Below, piece by piece: positions 30,116-47,600 of a DNA stretch of 64,000 nt. The position numbers and the translations under genes are program-made. The notes under the pieces were generated by a model. It made no database searches and had not been told where the DNA came from. It worked only from the letters and a program-made list of their open reading frames with translations. The DNA comes from Pleodorina starrii (taxonomy: Eukaryota; Chlorophyta; Chlorophyceae; Chlamydomonadales; Volvocaceae): contig BRXU01000005.1 of the NCBI GenBank assembly GCA_030267565.1, positions 4,095,501 to 4,159,500 on the forward strand, given 5' to 3'. Numbering within the stretch: position 1 is the stretch's first letter; each line of letters opens with the position of its first letter.

Positions 30116-30229
30116 GGAACCCGTACGACCCGGCCTTCCCAACCCCAACCCCGCCGCGTGCCATCGCGATGCAGAAGACCGCATCGTGCATGCATTTGGC
30201 TCAGTGTTCGTACTTCATTTTTGGGCTTT

Positions 30230-30720
30230 CGTTCTTGTGGACGAAAGTGGCCCGTTTTGGCCCGCTTCGATCGTTGGCTGGCGGACGAACGGCCCCTCCG
30301 GGGCTGTCATTCGTTCGTTCGGCCGGCCGGAAGAACCAGACGAACGACTGAAACCGGCCGGGAACTCGCCCTTTCCACCGTCAAACTTTGAAAACAGCCA
30401 AATGCTGTAAACTGTTTACTATGCTCCCAGGTACTACCCGGCTTCGAGTGCCTCGGTACTGCAAATGCTGTTGCAGCAAACTGCAGCGCAGGCCACAGGC
30501 CCCGGCCCGCCTCGGCGCGGGCATGGCCCCGGTCCTGACCCGAGCCAGCAGAAGAGTAAATCGTCGGGCCAGACGAACGGATTACATTCCGTTCCGATTA
30601 TTTCGTTTGGCTGGTGGACGAACGCCGGGCTTCGGCCGGTGTTTTGTTCGTCCGGCGGACGGACGAACGGGCCTTCAGCCGTTCGTCCAAAACGGCCCTT
30701 CGGGCCATCGGATCTTGTCA
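30230..30720. repeat. GACGAACG / CGTTCGTC motif-rich region
   Basis: GGACGAACG, CAGACGAACG, GTTCGTCC and related forms occur many times in both orientations, mixed with CGGCCGG and GGGCCTTC(A/G)G blocks. Several neighbouring pairs are inverted, so the stretch can form multiple hairpins. No coding sequence is recognised despite long open frames. Confidence 0.5.
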
Positions 30721-31139
30721 GATCATCCGGACGACGAAGATACGAACACTGATTTGGCTTGGCGTCCAACCAGCAGGTCCACATAGTTTGCCCCTTGCAA
30801 CCTTTGTTTTTCCGTGTAATAGTAAGATGCGCCAAGGCGGTTGGAACGGCGAGCCAAACTGTGGCGTGGTTGTGACCAATGTTCGCTATGCATACATCGT
30901 TGGATATTGAAACGAAGGAACGCAGTCATGTAAAAATTTATATATGAACAACATAGTATGAGTTGGAATGGATAAGATTTCTGGATGCGTTTGAGCGAGT
31001 GCGGCCTCGGACCATGGATTCAGTCAAACATCTCTCATACTGATAGCCACACTGTTTTGATGTAATAAAATTAATTAAGGGCTATTAAAATTGCTTTACA
31101 TCGCATCGAGCGATGAAGGTTGGTCGTCATGCAGGCAGC

Positions 31140-31335
31140 CAGGCAGTCACAGACAGGGGCAACCCTTGGGGGCGCTTCGCGCTGGGGCCCCGCCCAAACA
31201 TCCAACCATCCCATCCTGACCTTATCTGCCGGCTGGTACCACTCGTGCTCTACGTAAGTAAACGGCCCGTATGTAGAGACGCCCCGCGCTTTTTCCGGCT
31301 TCGAGGCAGCCGACACCCCTTGTCACTAACGCAGT
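31140..31335 (+). repeat. Dispersed repeat family D, copy 2
   Basis: GGGGCGCTTCGCGCTGGGGC followed by CGCTTTTTCCGGCTTCGAGG and AGCCGACACCCCTTGT. It corresponds to two separate fragments in kinase intron 4 (about 7220-7270 inverted, 8060-8115 direct), so the copies have been rearranged relative to each other. Confidence 0.6.
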
Positions 31336-32004
31336 GTCAAATTGAGCACTTCAGGTAGCAACTTGCAGAATCTTTTCGCTCCGAAACCTGGTGGGCGTGT
31401 CACGAGCTTTCGGCCTTTCGCACAGAGCAAAGAGCACCCGTCCTAAACGCCGTGCTGTACTCTTAATAGGAAACGCCGATGCAAACAAATCAAGCACAAG
31501 TTGCCCGCAATTAATTGCAGGCCGCGAGTTGCTTTCAGGTCTGTTCGTGAGGGTTCGTGGGCCTTCTTGTGCGGGGCCGGCGCCCGCCGCCAATTGGGGA
31601 GTCTCAAGGCAAATCTCCCCGTGATTGCGGGTTTCTTGGCCTTCCCCCCAGGCTTGCTCGTTTCTGCCTGGGTGACTCGTGCTGCCTGGTCTAGTTGGAC
31701 GCCTCAGATGCCCTGGTCGCCTCGGGGCAGTGCACGGCCAGCTGGCCCGTTTGCCCTACCATTGCTGAGTCTGGGGCCCACTGTGACCACAACTACGACA
31801 ATTCAGCTTGCCAAGCCTCCAGGGAGCTTACCGGTAATCTGCTTGGAAGAGTGATGGTATACTTCCACAGGCTCCCACATGCACTCTGCCAGGCTCCCAC
31901 ATGCAGACTGCCACAGGTTGCAATTACATACACCACACGCAACGTACAAGCGCGCGCCCTTTGGGCCGCGGGCTGCCGTAGCGCCCCTTGCGGATGCGGA
32001 TGCG

Positions 32005-33855
32005 GACGTGACGTGACGTGACGCGACGCGACGCGACGCGACGCGATGCGATGTGACGTGACGCGACGCGACGCGACACGACGCGACGCGACACGATGCA
32101 ACGCGACGTCATGTATGCTCTGTTACGCTCCACTACACAACGCTGTGCAACGTTACGCTCCGCTATGCAACGCAACGCTACGCAACGCAACGCTACGCTA
32201 CGCTACGCTACGCTACGCTACGCTACGCTACGCTACGCTACGCTACGCTACGCTACGCAACGCAACGCTACGCTACGCTACGCTACGCTACGCTACGCTA
32301 CGCTACGCTACGCTACGCTACGCTACGCTACGCTATGCTATGCTACGCTACGCTACATGACGTGATGTGGCGCGATGCGACGCGACGCGACGTGATGCGA
32401 CGCGACACGACGCGACACGGCGCGACGCGATGCTACACTACATTACGTGACGCGACGTGACCCTATGTTACGCTCCGCAATGCTCCACGCTACGCTCCGC
32501 TATGCTCCATTACGATCCACTACGCAACGCTTTGCTACGCTACGGTACGCTAGGCTACATGACGCGACGAGGCGACGTCATGTTGCGTTGCGTAGCATTG
32601 CAATGCGATCGTGCATGCTGCGCTGCACTACGCGACGCGAGGCGATGCAACGCGACGCTATGCTCTGTTACGCTCCACTACACAATGCTGCGCAACGTTA
32701 CGGTACACTATGCAACGCTACGCAACGCTACACTACGCTACACTACGGCTACGGTAGAAGGCACCCGCGCGACTTCAATCGTGCACTTCGAAATGCGATC
32801 GTGCACGCTGCACTATATTATGGTACGCGACGTGACGCTACACTACATTACGTGACGCGACGTGACGCTATGCTACGCTCCGCTATGCTCCACGCTACAC
32901 TCCGCTATGCTCCATTACGATCTGCTACGCAACGCTATGCTACGCTACGCTACGCTACGCTACGCAACGCTAGGCTACATGACGTGACGCGACGCGACGC
33001 GACACGACGCGACACGACGCGACGCGACGCGACGCGACGCGACGCAACGCGACGTGATGCTACACTACGTTACGTGACGCGACGCGACGCTATGCTATGC
33101 TCCGCGATGCTCTACGCTACACTCCGCTATGCTCCATTACGATCCGCTACGCAACGCTATGCTACGCTACGCTGCGCTAGGCTACATGGCGCGACGAGGC
33201 GACGTCGTGTTGCGTTGCATAGCATTGCAATGCGATCTTGCATGCTGCGCTGCACTACCCGACGCGACGCGACGTTACGCTACGCTTCACTATGCTAGTC
33301 TACGGCGGCGGCGAGCGGCGACGACGACGAGCGGTGGCGAGCGGCGACGACGATGAGCGGCGGCGGGCGGCGACGACGACGAGCGGCGGCGGGCGGTGAC
33401 GACGACGAGCGGCGGCGAGCGGCAATGAATAACGAGCGGTGACAACGCGAGCGGCGACGAGCCGCGACGAGCGGCGACTAAGTTTGAGCCGAGCGCAGCG
33501 GAGCGTGCGCAGCTTTAATAGCCGACTTGCGTGAAAAAGATGAAACCGAGCGAGCGAGCGAGCGACAGCGTAGCGAAGCGCAGCAGAACGTAGCGGAGCG
33601 CTGCGCAGGCGCGCACGACTTTAATCGCCAACTACGCGACGCGACGCTATGCTCCGCGATACGCTCCACTATGCTCCATTACGATCTGCTACGCAACGCT
33701 ATGCTACGCTACGCTACGCTACGCTACGCTACGCTACGCTACGCGACGCTATGCTCCGCGACGCTATGCTCCGCGATACGCTCCGCTATGCTTCGTTACG
33801 ATCCGCTACGCAACGCTATGCAACGCTACGCTACGCTATGCTATGCAGCATCCTA
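32005..33855. repeat. Pentanucleotide satellite (CGCTA/CGACG type) with higher-order structure
   Basis: About 1.85 kb is built of 5-bp units: ACGTG/ACGCG at the left edge, long pure TACGC runs at 32170-32335, then mixed ACGCT, ATGCT, ATGCG and ACGCG units. A ~150-bp composite segment (CTCCGCTATGCTCCATTACG to TGCATGCTGCGCTGCACTAC) occurs at about 32494 and again 627 bp later at about 33121, so units are arranged in a higher-order repeat. A GCGACGAGCGGCGG-type tract (33300-33480) and a short unique-like segment (33480-33640) interrupt it. The Arg-Tyr-Ala-Thr-Leu open frames are composition artefacts. Confidence 0.95.
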
Positions 33856-35226
33856 AGTAGCGCGAGTGCACGATCGAATTTTCCTCGCAAATCGCAAGGC
33901 GACTTACTTTGACAAGTTTTACGTTATAATATCGCACATAAGTGATTTGTATGATATATCTATATGAGATCAGCACATTCCGCGACGCAAAAAAGACTTA
34001 CGCACTTTACGCGTCGGGGTTTCGGAGCCGAGCAATTCTACTTCACGATAGCAATGCGATTCACATCGCGCCGCCATGTCACAATTCCACTATAAAACAT
34101 TTGACAGCGATTGCGATGATTTCCACGCGCGGAGACGTTGATGCGGCTTCGGCCGCGATCAGCGGAAAGTAGCACAAAATAAAACATGCATGAACATGCG
34201 TACGGATGCATATCCTGCAATACAAAATGCAATTTTCGATGAGAAATGCCGAAACGAAAAGCGAAAAGCCGAAAAAAAACATTACATACATCGGACGGAC
34301 ATTCCAGTCGGGGTAAGGCCTCCGCTTCTCTAGCTACGCTAGAGGCGCTACGGCTATACTCTCGAATGCACTTACTTCCAGGTGCCGGCCAAAATGGGGA
34401 CAATCAGCAAGCGCATGGAGCAAATTCGAATCCGGGAGCAAGGAACAAAGCAGCAGGCAGCTTGGTCTCCGGAAGCGAATTCCAAGTCCAACAGGCGTCG
34501 TGTCACGTGTAACGACATCCCGCAAGCCGAGCGGTCCAGTTGGAACTGTGTAATAGCGCCCGAATCACGTAAGAGTACTTCATAAGAACACCGTGTAGTA
34601 GAGCTAGGCATCGATGCGTTGTGACTCTGGAATAGATGCAAGCAGGCCCCCAGGCCGGCCTCTGGATTGGATGCAACACAGTAGGAGACTGGGAACAGGT
34701 GGCATGTGTTAACTGCGCGCGGTAACCGTAGTTCCGGTTCTCGCTTCTACCGTGCAGCCTCACACAACCCCACTAGCTTCACGTTAAGCAAGCTTGCCAC
34801 GCAACTGACTCTCCTTCAGTGCCCCAACTCCCCTCCAGAAAGCTCTATACATACGCGACTTATAGACCGCCTGCACCTTGGTGTTGTGCAACGGCACATC
34901 TGACACTCAGGCACGCTCACGCGGGCTGTGCTCGTCACGTGCCGCGCCGCATCCATCAACGACATCAACCCGCACCGTGAAAACTACAGCCGACCTGACG
35001 GCGAACCCGCTCTCGCAAGGCCACCACAATCAGTTGCCACTCCTGATCAGTCACCATAAATGCAGCCTGCGAAGCCATCCTACCATCGGGCCCGCCCTCA
35101 ATCTTAGGTTCAGTAGAACTCACACGCAAGCCACTTAAGATATCCACACTTCCACTCTGTTCACCTTCCCCCCGACCATCGCCACTAGTCACCCCGTGCC
35201 TGACTGCGCCGCAGCAGCCTCGTCCA
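33856..35226. other. Intergenic region 3' of the dioxygenase gene
   Basis: AT-richer at first (33.9-34.3 kb), then mixed. It contains the 3' UTR of the minus-strand dioxygenase gene at its right edge. A TGTAA on the minus strand occurs near 34281, about 950 bp beyond the stop; nearer candidates were not found. No gene is recognised. Confidence 0.45.
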
Positions 35227-40380
<5,154 letters not shown>

Positions 40381-41386
40381 CGCAACTACTCAAACAAAGG
40401 GGGCGAAAATTGTTCCAAGAGCCTTTCCTGCGAAGAGGTTCCAAGCGGCTCGCGAATTATATATGTAGAAAACTTGCTTAGAGCTATAACAGCTTATGGA
40501 ACGGTAAGATAAATATACACAAGGACAGGTGATGACGACCAAAGTTGTCAGCTCTGCGCAAGTGCTGCGTCAGCTACCAAGGAGCGCCTGTCCCTGCCTG
40601 TGGACATCGGATCATGCACACCGATTCCAAGAGCAAGCGAGATGTACAGGAAAAGGGACACTGTACCTCGGAAAAGCGAGACAGTTATGATAACAGAAAC
40701 ACTTTTTACGCGGGTCATAATTATATAGGCTTTAAAGCGACGGCGTATCTTATCCGATATCATACTGATAGCTCCTTGCCAGAATACCTACCTTGCCAAT
40801 TCGCTTATCCAGGCAACTCCAAACTTCAAGACCTCGTCAGGTGCAATATCGAACTGCCTGAGCAGTTTGCAGCGGGGAGAGCTTTGAAGACTACCAAATG
40901 CATACTTGGGTAGTGTGAAATGAAGAAGTCTGAAAAGCCATGCAGTTCTAGGTTTGTCGTGCGGTGCCGTGCGGTGCCATGTGTTGGTCACTTTCATCCC
41001 TAAACGCGGGTATATCCATTATTTTATAGTAACAGCATACCCACCTTACACCACAATTACCTTCAACATCGGTCCACACAGGGCCAGTTGCCTTAGGCGA
41101 GCCGCGACTGACACTGATTTTTTTCCTTATCAACGACAGACAACACGATACCTTGCTTATAATCAAGCCAAAATATATAGAAGCGTGATTATAAAGTAGG
41201 TGGATTAACTGGTCCGACGTCAGAACGCCAACATCGCGGTGTTGGTCTCGGCTCTTCTCGAGGTTCTTACAGTGATTATCAGGGAGCTTCTTCGTGGCAG
41301 CTGTGCTACTGTATCTCACAACATATTTAGCTGGATTGATTACCAGCTCTCCTGCGTCAATACCGCGATTTCGCAATCAGTTCAAC
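40381..41386. promoter_or_regulatory. Divergent intergenic region between the dioxygenase and the 952-aa protein gene
   Basis: About 1 kb separates the start codon of the minus-strand dioxygenase (40380) from that of the plus-strand gene (41387). It must hold both 5' UTRs and both promoters unless an unseen gene lies between. The DNA is AT-richer than its flanks, with TTATATAGG at about 40722 and AATTATATATG at about 40455. I cannot assign any element to a function. Confidence 0.4.
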
Positions 41387-44300
41387 ATGGCAGAAGGAGG
41401 TGGCCGGGTGGGGTTCTCGTGGCTTGAATTTAACGATTGGGCAAGGCAAATTCGTGAGAAGACCGGCAAGCGTCCTGGCGTTTGTGCTATTCGCGAGTAA
41501 GTTCTGACAGTGGCGAAGTGTGATAGTCACGATGCCCTTGAGCCGGTGGACCTAGCGCAGCTAAGGCAAAGGTCTGGGACATGATCACGAAGTTCAGCTG
41601 AGAGCTTCATTTCGTGGGATTGCTGTGTCTGCTGTTGCAGGTGGTGGTTCGTGAACGCCGAGCGCGTCTGGCCTGAAGCTTCTGTGCGGCCGACTTATGA
41701 TGATGCGAAGCGCCACGCAAAAGGTAAGGCGTATGACACTGCATATTATTACCTGCGACGGAGGGATCGGTTAGGAGAACCAACTGTCCGTGTCGACTGC
41801 TCTTGTTGTGGATCTTGCAGGCCTACGCTCCAAGGCGGCCATCCGGGCCTACTTTCGCGATTATCGAGCGCGGCGCAAGTCAAAACCGGGCTCCCGCGGC
41901 AAGCCAGGTTCTCGCAAAAAGGTGGGTCGTCAGCTCGGCACTGACTTGGGTCGCGAGGCATGGTTGCGGGAATGCACATACAAAGCAATGAAGTCTGTCT
42001 CCAGGTTGTTGGTACTCATGTTTCACGATATGATAATGCGAGCGTGATTGTGCGTGCGGCGCGTTTGTACTGCCACAAGGTTGCCCATACATGTTTTGGC
42101 TTTTCTGGTCGCTTTACTAACCCTGCGCAGATGAAATCCGGTGAACGGGCCTGCAGCAGCGATGAGGACGGCGACGAGCTCCAACCGGACCCAAGAGGGG
42201 AGGAGCCAGAACTCCATTCGGGTTGCAGCGACGACGAGGAGCGGCGCGACGCGGCTGCGACCCTCGTGATGACCCTGCCCAATCAGCCGCAGCGGCCCCG
42301 CCCACGGCGCGCTCGACGCACGCCCATACGATTCCGATCCGGCGCCCCAACAGAGTCAGAAGAAGCCAGCAGCAGCTATAGCAGTGGAGACGTCGGCGAT
42401 GATGTGGAAGACGCTGGCAGTGAGAGCGACGGGCACGCGTCCTCCGACAGTGACCCTCTCATCGACGGCAAGGCCAAGCTCACGCGCAGCAGCATCGAGC
42501 CGGCGACAGGGCCGCGGGAGCTGCAACAGCAGGACCAGCAGCAGGGGCAGCAACCCAGTGGTCTGTCGGCCCAGGGAAATGCAACCGCGCGGCCGCTGTT
42601 CACCAAACGACAGGGCTCAGCGGCACGCCAGGCATCTGCTCGCGCGGCAGTAGCGCCGAGACTGGTGGCAGCGGGCGCCGATGCGGACAACCCGGTGGGC
42701 CTCCTTCAGTTCTTGGCAACCGCAGGCGGCCCCCAGCTGCAGCCCGGCAGGGCGCAGCAATCTGCAATAGAGGCCGTGCGTCCCGGATTGATGCACTTGC
42801 TCGTGCCTCCGCAGTCTGCTACCCTGCAGCGTTCTCGGTACCTGACGAATGCTGAGCAAGGCCTGGCGTCGGCGAGCGCGGCGGGGCAGTCGGCCTACCT
42901 TCAGCAGGGTGCAGCTCCCCAAAACCTGCCTGAGCCGGAAGCCAACGCGCTCCCAGTCGAGCGTGGATTCGGCAGGTACACACAACCCGTCGGCGTTCCG
43001 GCGGCGCAGGCGCTGCCGTCTTCGCTACTTCAACGGAGGGCCCTGGCACCGCTGTCCAGCGCGCAATGCGTCAACGTGTTTGGCTACGAAGCTGTTGTCG
43101 ACGTCGACCACATGCGAGCCTGCGCTACCCAGCTCGGCGCGGAGACGGTGCGGTCAGTGGCGGGACTCATCACCGGCGTTAGGATGCCAGCTCTTCAGCG
43201 CCCCGCTGGCTTCCCGGGCGGCGACGGTCCGGCGCTGCGTGAGACGCCCAACGCCCTAAAGCGCGTGGGGCCGGCCAGCGGATACCAGCCGCCCAACAAG
43301 AAGGCTGTCGGCATCGACATAGGCGAACCTTCAGCCAGGGCAGGTTTCAGCGATCCACCGATGGGCCCCGTTGATCCGCCGTCCTCCCACAAAAGCAGCA
43401 GCCGCACGCCGAACCTCCTGGGCAGCCGCGCGCTGATGCGTACGGCAGCGGAGCCGGCCTCCGCACGCCGTGAATCCGCAGGGCTCAGCGGGCTCGCCAA
43501 CGCTCGCACGCCGCTCCCTCAGCGACAAGGCCCCGGTACCGGGCATATCCCTACGCGGTCGCCGAACGACGCCACGGACGCGGCGGGCGCAGAACCGAAC
43601 TCAATTCTACGCCTGGGGAGCATTGGAAGCGCTTTCAAAGCTTTCGTGGCCCCCGAGCTGGGCCTGGACTCCACGCGCCAGGATGCCGAGGACGTCAACT
43701 GGGGCGCTGGGGTCACTGCGGCGGCAGCGGCGGCGGCAGCGGGCGCGGCGGAGGCGGCGGCGATGGCGGCGGTAGACGGCCTTGCTGGCGGCGGGCGGAA
43801 CACCGAAACAGCCGGAGAGTTGGTGGACGGAGTTGTGCTCAATGGCGGCGCGATTGCCAGGCCGCAAGCGAATCCGGCTTCTGTGCTGTTCCACGTGCAG
43901 CAACAGCCCGATCACGCGGGCCCAGGGCAGGTGTGGGTGCCGGTGGACGACCCGTTTGGAAACGCACACGGCAGCATGCACTACGGAAATGGGTACGTCA
44001 CTGCGTACGCCAACGCAGCGAGCTATCTGGCCGTGGGCGCCGTCCCGCCTGAGCCGCTCTATCCCGGACTGCCGTACCTTGTTCATCCGCCGCCGGCGCA
44101 GCAGCAGGGTCCGGTGTACGTTGTACCGCCGGCGGGCTTCCAGCACCTGGCTTACCCGGCTCATCCGCCTGCCACCGGGAACACATGGCATTCAATGATT
44201 TTGCCTGGGGCTTACCAACCTTGGCAGCTCATGGACGCGTCCGGCCGCCTTTACGCGGGCATGCAACTTCCAATGGAGTATGCGGCCCAGGGCGAGTACG

Positions 44301-44695
44301 CCGCGCACGGCGGCTACGCTGCTGAGGGCGGGCACGACGCGCACGGCGGCTACGCAGCTGTAGGCGGGTACGAAGCGTACGGCAGGTACGAAGCGTACGG
44401 CGGGTACGAAGCGCACGGCGGGTACGCAGCTGAGGGCGGGCACGGCACGTACGGTGGGTCTACGGCTGAGGGCGGAAACACCACGTACGGCGGCTACGCG
44501 GCTGAGGCCGGGTACGGCACATACGGCGGCTATGTGGTAAAGAATGAGTACGGTTTGCAGCCGACAGGCGCTCTTCGGGATCAGCAGTATTCGGTTAAGG
44601 CTGAGTTCGATGCTCTCAGTGGCTTCACAGGCGGTCTGCCGCCTGCAGGCGCTGTTCGGGATCAGCAGAAGAGCGCAAGTGGATTGCATCGATAG
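41387..44695 (+). CDS. Unrecognised 952-aa low-complexity protein with conserved-looking N-terminal module
   Basis: Exons 41387-41496, 41641-41723, 41821-41921 and 42131-44695 join in phase with good GT-AG borders (GA|GTAAGT, G|GTAAGG, AAG|GTGGGT). I do not recognise the family. Residues 1-98 form a Trp- and Arg/Lys-rich module (FSWLEFNDWARQIREKTGKR, EWWFVNAERVW, IRAYFRDYRARRK) spread over three short exons and ending in a basic GSRGKPGSRKK tail. An acidic, Ser-rich segment follows (CSSDEDGDELQ, SYSSGDVGDDVEDAGSESDG), then Gln-rich, Ala-rich and Pro-rich stretches. The last ~140 residues are Gly-Tyr repeats such as HGGYAAEGGH and GTYGGYAAE, plus two related ALRDQQYS/AVRDQQKS elements. The basic module and acidic tract would suit a nuclear or nucleic-acid-binding protein, and the Gly-Tyr tail suits a phase-separating one; both are inference. 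No signal peptide or membrane segment is seen. Confidence 0.78.
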
Positions 44696-47600
44696 ACAAA
44701 TGGCGTCGCGGGATCGGGACGGGTCGTGGGGCTGCTTAACCCAGGACCCGGTAGTATTGGTGTTATTATGAGTGCAAGCCGGGCTCGCACTCGTAGCAGG
44801 ACTCGTACGTAACTGGGTGTGGTTTTGGCCAGTGGCGCCCGTGGGTGCCAACAACTGAGGTGCACAAGGATATATTCAGACAGCAGGATTGCTCCATTAT
44901 GCGGTACGCCGGCTCGTCAGCCATTGGCGGTGTCAGTTGGCTGGTGACGTACAGCCGCGTTCAAATGATGCGGAGTCGACTTTCAGCGCAGGATTGGTAC
45001 AGGGACGGAAGCATGGTTTGCGGTGCGCGACTGTTCCGCAGCACGTACCGGCGTCGTGCGGCGGTGAGGGCGGTGAGGGCGGTGAGACGCGATGTATGTG
45101 CGCACACAGATTCATACGATAGGTCGTGAACGCGGCCTCGATTTAGTGTGCCCCCGTCCAGGGTGCCTTATGCGTGCATCAAGACAGATGTCTTTTTTGA
45201 CCGGCCTTGTGGCTTTTCTGTGCGTGTCTGCCGGCGGCAAGCGTTGAGAAACGCGTGGCTTGGCTGTGTCATCTTGAAGCTTTTACGCGTTTATTCGGCA
45301 CTCGGACGTGACGCGGACCGGCTGGGGGGAGGGTGGTTAGTACATACATCGGAATTGGAGGAATGTATTGTCAGTGCGCGCGCGGTGGCAGGGAGGGACC
45401 CTCTGCGGGCGGAAATGTGATGGTGTACTGCAACGAGCAGGGAATTCTTTGCAGCTTTGTACGCGTGTTTGGGGCTATGGTGCTGATGTGCGATATGGCG
45501 AGTGCAGCGCGATGGTTACCCCTGTTCGTTTAGCGGGGTTACTTAATGACCCATCTCGGTTGCACGCACGTGCGGGCATGGCTAATGACGATTTTATTAT
45601 TGGCAAGTGGTTACCGCAAGCCAATTTGCTTGCGACTGTACGCGTCAAGGGAGCGGGTGTCCACCGAAAATATGGCGCGCGAAGGAATAGGGAGTGTACG
45701 GATTAGTACGGAGTGTGTTCGGCATATGTTCTCATGCTTTCTGGGAGCTCTTACTGCTCGGCTGCAACGCGTGCTGCCGCGCCATAATCCTACATCCGGG
45801 GCCGTAAGATCACGCATCCTTTGTCTTTTCATTTACGGCACAGAGCGAGGCCATTGTCCGTATGCGACCAAACGGCAGGTACGTACGTCGATACGGAACG
45901 GCGGCGTACAGAGATGCGGTGTATGTACTCTCGACCTTATGTCGTGAACGAAACACCAACGGATTTTACCGTAGCTCTTTGAAAACGGTAGCCGCCGCTT
46001 GCATCGCGCTTTCAGCAGGGCTGCAGGCTTCCACAAGCTTACACGTCTGGCACCTCCCGCACCGAAACCGCTGCCAAGCCCTACATACCGCTATCGGAAA
46101 ACCCCGACCTTGCGCAATACCTCGCCGCCCGTCCAACCTGCCACCTTACTTGCCTTTTCTCCCCACCTTGCCAGTTGGGCCCCGTTCATGTCGCCAAAAA
46201 GAAAGTCCGCGGCCGCCAAGCTGTTTTCACAGCTGTTGCGGATACCGCTGGTGACGGCGGCCGGCACCGCGGCCGGCCGAACGGCGCCGCGCCGATACTA
46301 ATCCGAATCGTTACCGCCGCCATCAACGAACCTGACGCCACCAACTCCTGACTGGAAGCCCCATCCATCAGGATTGCCAAGCCCAGCCACGCCAGCTCGA
46401 GTCCTGCGGGTGGATGCGCGCGCCTGCGTTTGAGAGCCTATCCTGAAGGCCTGCCCTTTCCTTCCTTCAAGCTACCACATACAGCTCGATCCATCCATGC
46501 AAATTCGGAGCCCATCCACTGCATAACTAACGCCGTACGTGGTAACACTCAACGGCCGACCGCAACAACCTAACACTGTTTCGCCGTGGGTCACACATAC
46601 ATCGGATGGATTCAGACCCACATGCAGATAGATAGCGCACCGGTTGACACGTAGACAGCAGCTCTTTGAGCCCCGGTGGCAGCAGTGGTGCTTGTTTCCC
46701 ATTTTCCCGCCCACGGCCCCCGCCCCTTCATTCATTCCCTTCCGCCCATCCAATTCTCGCACCCTTGCTTTCCCGACGTAGTCCGTGCTGCTAGCTGAGG
46801 CACGCACGCGCACTTGCATTTTGGCCGCCATAGCCTAGCACCAGCTAGCACCGTGCAGAGGCATGGGCCTAGCTGTTCGTCGGAAGGCCATGCCGCGCTG
46901 CCCCAGCCAGGAAGCTCCGCCCGCCCATGCCGGACACGCGCGCACATCCCTGGAGTCGACGACGTTACGTAGGTGGGTGGCAACTGACTAGTCGGCGACG
47001 CAAGCCAGCGGCTAGGCATGCGCCTCATAATGACACAACTGGGGGTTATCATCAGCGCCTGCCACCCGCCCTGCCTACTACACGTGCCCTAACAAGGACA
47101 GCGAGAGATAGAGCACATGACCCACGTACGTTTAAGCCCAAACTAACCCTCAACACCTCACTCCCGACTCCAGGTTGCATATCTCGTCATCGCCGCCATC
47201 AATTTCAACAGCGTCGACTTCCGCGTCGATGGAGGCGCGCCGCCACGCGCCGCCAGCAGCCGCTGCGCAAGTCCATGGAGCACGTACGCGCGCGCGGCGT
47301 CGATAGATCTTCATGTTGGCGGCGCGCGCGTCGTTCCGCTCGTTACGCAGTGGAAGTAAGCGCGGGGGCCGTAAGTTCTAGCTCGATGAAGAGGTCCGTC
47401 GGAATAGCGCACACAAAACCTACTGCGACGGACACGCGGGCGAAACAAAGGCCCGTTACATACGTAGATGACGCCCTTGCAAAAGCCGCTGCTGCTCATC
47501 GCTAGCTCGATCGGGTGCTGACGCACGTGTCAATCCGAAGAGGAGAAGGCGGAGGGTTCAATGACGCGAAATTACGCCACACATGGCTCACAACGGATCA

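Larger units (their letters stand above)
28717..32004. other. Intergenic, repeat-bearing, upstream of the SRCR gene
   Basis: No convincing gene. The first part (to about 28870) should contain the minus-strand SRCR promoter. From 28.8 to 29.9 kb the DNA is AT-richer, with only short open frames and no domain signal. Dispersed repeats C (29945-30115) and D (31140-31335) and a GACGAACG-rich stretch (30230-30720) occupy much of the rest. Confidence 0.5.

Noticed and set aside
32046..33356. Long Arg-Tyr-Ala-Thr-Leu repeat proteins, up to 283 codons
   Set aside because: A direct consequence of the 5-bp satellite lacking stop codons; the same peptide pattern appears in several frames.
42016..44854. 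Several minus-strand frames opposite the 952-aa gene
   Set aside because: Shadow frames. The plus-strand frame is continuous for 854 codons in the last exon and joins three upstream exons in phase.
46927..47505. Arg-rich plus-strand frame of about 190 codons, including an exon-like segment 47174-47355
   Set aside because: Single splice-like borders without partners, Arg/Ala composition typical of out-of-frame GC-rich DNA.
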